64,000 nucleotides of DNA from Alicycliphilus denitrificans K601. Lineage in GTDB: Bacteria; Pseudomonadota; Gammaproteobacteria; Burkholderiales; Burkholderiaceae_C. Made by a program: the position numbers and the translations under genes. Every line of letters begins with the position of its first letter. Position 1 is the first letter of the stretch. Below the pieces are notes generated by a model that saw only the letters and a program-made list of their open reading frames with translations, ran no database searches and was not told where the DNA came from. Positions 62,072-64,000 of this stretch are shown piece after piece. Location: NCBI RefSeq assembly GCF_000204645.1, contig NC_015422.1, forward strand, positions 4,047,001 through 4,111,000, read 5' to 3'.

Positions 62072-62935
62072 TCACTGCGCCGTCTGGAAGCGGGTGCGCA
62101 GTGCATCCCACTCGGCCGCGCCCAGGCGGCGAAAGCGCTCGGCCACGCCGGGCGTGCCTGCCGAGGCCGGCGGCTGCCCGGTGGCCTTGAGCGCCGACAG
62201 TGCCTGCTCGCACGCCGAGGCGGCCGCGCCGATCAGCAGGCTGGGCAGGATGGCCAAGCGGTAGCCCATGTCCTGCGCCTGGGCCAGGCCCAGGTCCGGC
62301 GTCTTGCCGCCGCGCACGATGTTGAGCAGGCACGGCCCCTGCACGAGGCGGGGGATGGATGCGAGTTCCTCGAGGGACTGGGCGGCTTCCACGAAGACCA
62401 TGTCGGCGCCGGCCGCCAGGGCGGCGCGGGCGCGGCGCACGGCTTCGTCCAGGCCGAGCATGGCGCGCGCGTCGGTGCGCGCGATCACGAGGAAGTCCGG
62501 GTCGCGCCGGGCGTGCAGCGCGGCGCGGATCTTGGCCACGAACTGCTCGCAGGGGATGACCTCCTTGCCGTCGAGGTGGCCGCAGCGCTTGGGCGCGACC
62601 TGATCCTCGATGTGCAGGCCGGCGACGCCGCGCATCTCGTACTCGCGCACGGTGCGCGTGACGTTGAGCTCGTTGCCGTAGCCGGTGTCGGCGTCGGCGA
62701 CCAGGGGGATGGCGACCGAGCGCGCCAGCACGCCGGCGGCATCGGCCATCTCGCTCATGCCGAGCAGGCCATAGTCGGGAAAGCCACGCGCGGCCGACGC
62801 GCCGGCACCGGTCATGTAGACGCAGGGGAAGCCGGCGGCCTCCACCATCTTGGCGGTCATGCCGTCGTAGGCGCCGGGGGCGACGGTGATCTCGGGGCGC
62901 GCGAGCAGGTCGCGCAGTGTGCGGGCAGGTGTCAT
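62072..62935 (-). CDS. isocitrate lyase/PEP mutase family C-C lyase (2,3-dimethylmalate or methylisocitrate lyase type)
   Basis: 287 residues, TIM barrel. Metal-site acids in VADADTGYGNELN (Asp81, Asp83), catalytic Cys loop KRCGH (116-120), and IEDQVAPKRCGHLDGKEV as in PrpB and dimethylmalate lyase. It cleaves a 2-methyl or 2,3-dimethyl malate-like acid to pyruvate plus an acid such as propionate. First gene of the operon, 58 bp from the palindromic operator and divergent from the GntR gene. Oxaloacetate-type activities are possible alternatives. Confidence 0.9.
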   Translation of the reverse strand: MTPARTLRDLLARPEITVAPGAYDGMTAKMVEAAGFPCVYMTGAGASAARGFPDYGLLGMSEMADAAGVLARSVAIPLVADADTGYGNELNVTRTVREYEMRGVAGLHIEDQVAPKRCGHLDGKEVIPCEQFVAKIRAALHARRDPDFLVIARTDARAMLGLDEAVRRARAALAAGADMVFVEAAQSLEELASIPRLVQGPCLLNIVRGGKTPDLGLAQAQDMGYRLAILPSLLIGAAASACEQALSALKATGQPPASAGTPGVAERFRRLGAAEWDALRTRFQTAQ

Positions 62936-62993
62936 GTTGGAAGAGCCGAGGCTGGAAGATCGCAGTGCGCTGCAGTAAAAATCTCAACGTAAC

Positions 62994-63015
62994 AACATCA
63001 TAACACTATGATGTT
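62994..63015. promoter_or_regulatory. 9-bp inverted repeat between the lyase operon and the GntR gene
   Basis: AACATCATA-acac-TATGATGTT is perfect over 9 bp on each side. AACAACAT (62991-62998) and ATGTTGTT (63017-63024) add an outer inverted pair. The whole A/T-rich patch lies in the middle of the 163-bp divergent gap and is the obvious GntR operator. Confidence 0.7.
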
Positions 63016-63098
63016 ATGTTGTTGATGGGATATGCCCGGATGGCAGGCACAATCACGTTCAGTTAGCGCCTTGCCGCCCGAGCACCGATCGAAGTTCC

Positions 63099-63893
63099 AT
63101 GGACACTGCCATTGCCCCCCTGCTGAGCCGCAAGCCCGGCACTGCCCTGCACCGCCAGCTTTTCATGGTTCTGCGCGACCAGATCGCCCAGGGCATTTAC
63201 CCGGTGGGCGGATTGATTCCGCCCGAAGATGCGCTGTGCGCGCAGTTCGACGTCTCGCGCATCACGGTGCGCCGAGCCGTCTCCGACCTCGAACAACTGG
63301 GCCTGGTGGAAAAGCGTCCCGGCCGCGGCACCTTCGTGCGGGCGGCGCCCCGGCCGCTGCGGCCGCAGGCCAGCTTCGGCTTGCTCGACTCACTGGGCCG
63401 GCAGGCCCGCGAGACCGAGGTGACTGTGCAGAAAGTGGAAATGGTCTCGCCCCCATCCGTGGTGGCGCAGCAGTTGCAACTGCCTGATGGCGAGGTCGCA
63501 GTGCATGCGGTGCGCCTGCGCTCGGTGCATGGCGTGCCGGTGATGGCCACCGACGCCTGGGTGCCGCGCGCGGTGGGTCAGCACGTGAGCGAGGCGGAGC
63601 TCAAGAAGCGTGCGCTGTTCGAAATCCTGATAGCCGAGGGTGTGAAGTTCGGCCGCGTGATCCAGGAGATGACTGCGGTCGCTGCGGACCCGGTGCTGGC
63701 GAATCTGCTGCAGGTCGACGTGGGGGCGCCGCTGGTCCGCTTGGTCCGGCTACTGCACGACAGGCGCAAGCGGCCGGTGCAATACATCACGATCCATTTC
63801 ACGGGCGAGCGCAGCCGCATCCTGATGGACGTGGCGGCTGACGCGGTCAACACCACGGGGGCCGGACAGATCGTGCACGACCCGGATTTGTAG
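63099..63893 (+). CDS. GntR-family regulator with UTRA domain
   Basis: 264 residues. Winged helix: LHRQLFMVLRDQIAQGIYPV, then PPEDALCAQFDVSRITVRRA. UTRA effector domain: VHAVRLRSVHGVPVMATDAW, LLQVDVGAPLVRLVRLLHD and YITIHFTGERSRI. Divergent from the lyase operon and probably its repressor, with the effector an intermediate of that route. Confidence 0.92.
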   Translation: MDTAIAPLLSRKPGTALHRQLFMVLRDQIAQGIYPVGGLIPPEDALCAQFDVSRITVRRAVSDLEQLGLVEKRPGRGTFVRAAPRPLRPQASFGLLDSLGRQARETEVTVQKVEMVSPPSVVAQQLQLPDGEVAVHAVRLRSVHGVPVMATDAWVPRAVGQHVSEAELKKRALFEILIAEGVKFGRVIQEMTAVAADPVLANLLQVDVGAPLVRLVRLLHDRRKRPVQYITIHFTGERSRILMDVAADAVNTTGAGQIVHDPDL

Positions 63894-63947
63894 GCGCGAG
63901 CGGCGCGTGCCGCGCTACTGCCGCCCATGCAGGGGCGGGCGCTTGGA

Positions 63948-64000
63948 TCACGGCAGCGGTTCGTGCACCGCCTTCTTGGCCGAGTGCTCCTGCGCTTCGC
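63948..64000 (-). CDS. C-terminal end of an unknown protein, cut by the window edge
   Basis: The last 17 codons of a minus-strand frame read EAQEHSAKKAVHEPLP and stop at 63948-63950. Codon use fits the surroundings, but nothing can be said about its identity. Confidence 0.35.
   Translation of the reverse strand, partial: EAQEHSAKKAVHEPLP

Overview
The window is GC-rich DNA with dense, short-spaced genes. Its gene content fits a betaproteobacterium of the Comamonadaceae (Acidovorax, Alicycliphilus or Comamonas type). Pointers are the ruvX-pyrR-pyrB-pyrC order, many Bug/TctC solute receptors, pcaIJF, TamAB, and short intergenic repeats of the 'tagctgctagcgctt' kind. Species cannot be fixed from sequence reading alone.

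Layout. 1-3901: 3' part of a ChpA/PilL-type chemotaxis kinase. 4011-8650: housekeeping run yqgE, ruvX, pyrR, pyrB, a dihydroorotase homologue without its metal-binding histidines, and plsC. 8653-16873: an iron-type ABC importer (ATPase and permease divergent), arsC, an HtrA/Do protease, a two-component system and a cardiolipin synthase-like enzyme. 16889-26571: a nine-gene minus-strand respiratory operon, with ctaA (heme A synthase) divergent at 26790-27737. 27769-27843: tRNA-Arg(CCU). 27947-34036: tamB and tamA. 34041-35228 and 42493-43335: a CoxE-like VWA protein and its MoxR ATPase, separated by a CoA-dependent catabolic block (35303-41866) and a GNAT gene. 43456-46626: cytochrome c4-like protein, universal stress protein, DUF1841 protein, IclR regulator. 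46729-51195: pcaI, pcaJ, pcaF, a short-chain dehydrogenase and a Bug receptor (3-oxoadipate catabolism). 51196-54276: a decayed stretch (amidinotransferase relic, LysR pseudogene lacking its helix-turn-helix, 5'-truncated Bug gene) followed by an intact M20 amidohydrolase. 54390-63893: an acid-catabolism cluster with three Bug receptors, MmgE/PrpD, a PrpF-family isomerase, LeuCD-like dehydratase subunits, an isocitrate-lyase-family enzyme and a GntR regulator.

The standout is the respiratory operon. It encodes a CuA subunit II and a B-family (ba3-like) heme-copper subunit I with Gln where the active-site Tyr normally sits. It adds heme and copper assembly factors (CtaB, SCO) and a second heme-copper-like subunit I that keeps heme-ligand His residues but lacks the usual CuB His pair. 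Two further proteins are built on paralogous cytochrome b modules, one fused to two [4Fe-4S] sites and an MvhD domain, the other fused to a [2Fe-2S] ferredoxin and a ferredoxin-NAD(P) reductase. Together they look like a membrane chain linking NAD(P)H and iron-sulfur carriers to an oxidase or nitric-oxide-reductase-like enzyme. That function is inferred.

The last cluster can be read as a route related to the end of nicotinate fermentation: a methylitaconate isomerase-like enzyme, a dimethylmalate dehydratase-like pair and a dimethylmalate lyase-like enzyme, yielding pyruvate plus propionate. This too is inference from family membership and gene order.
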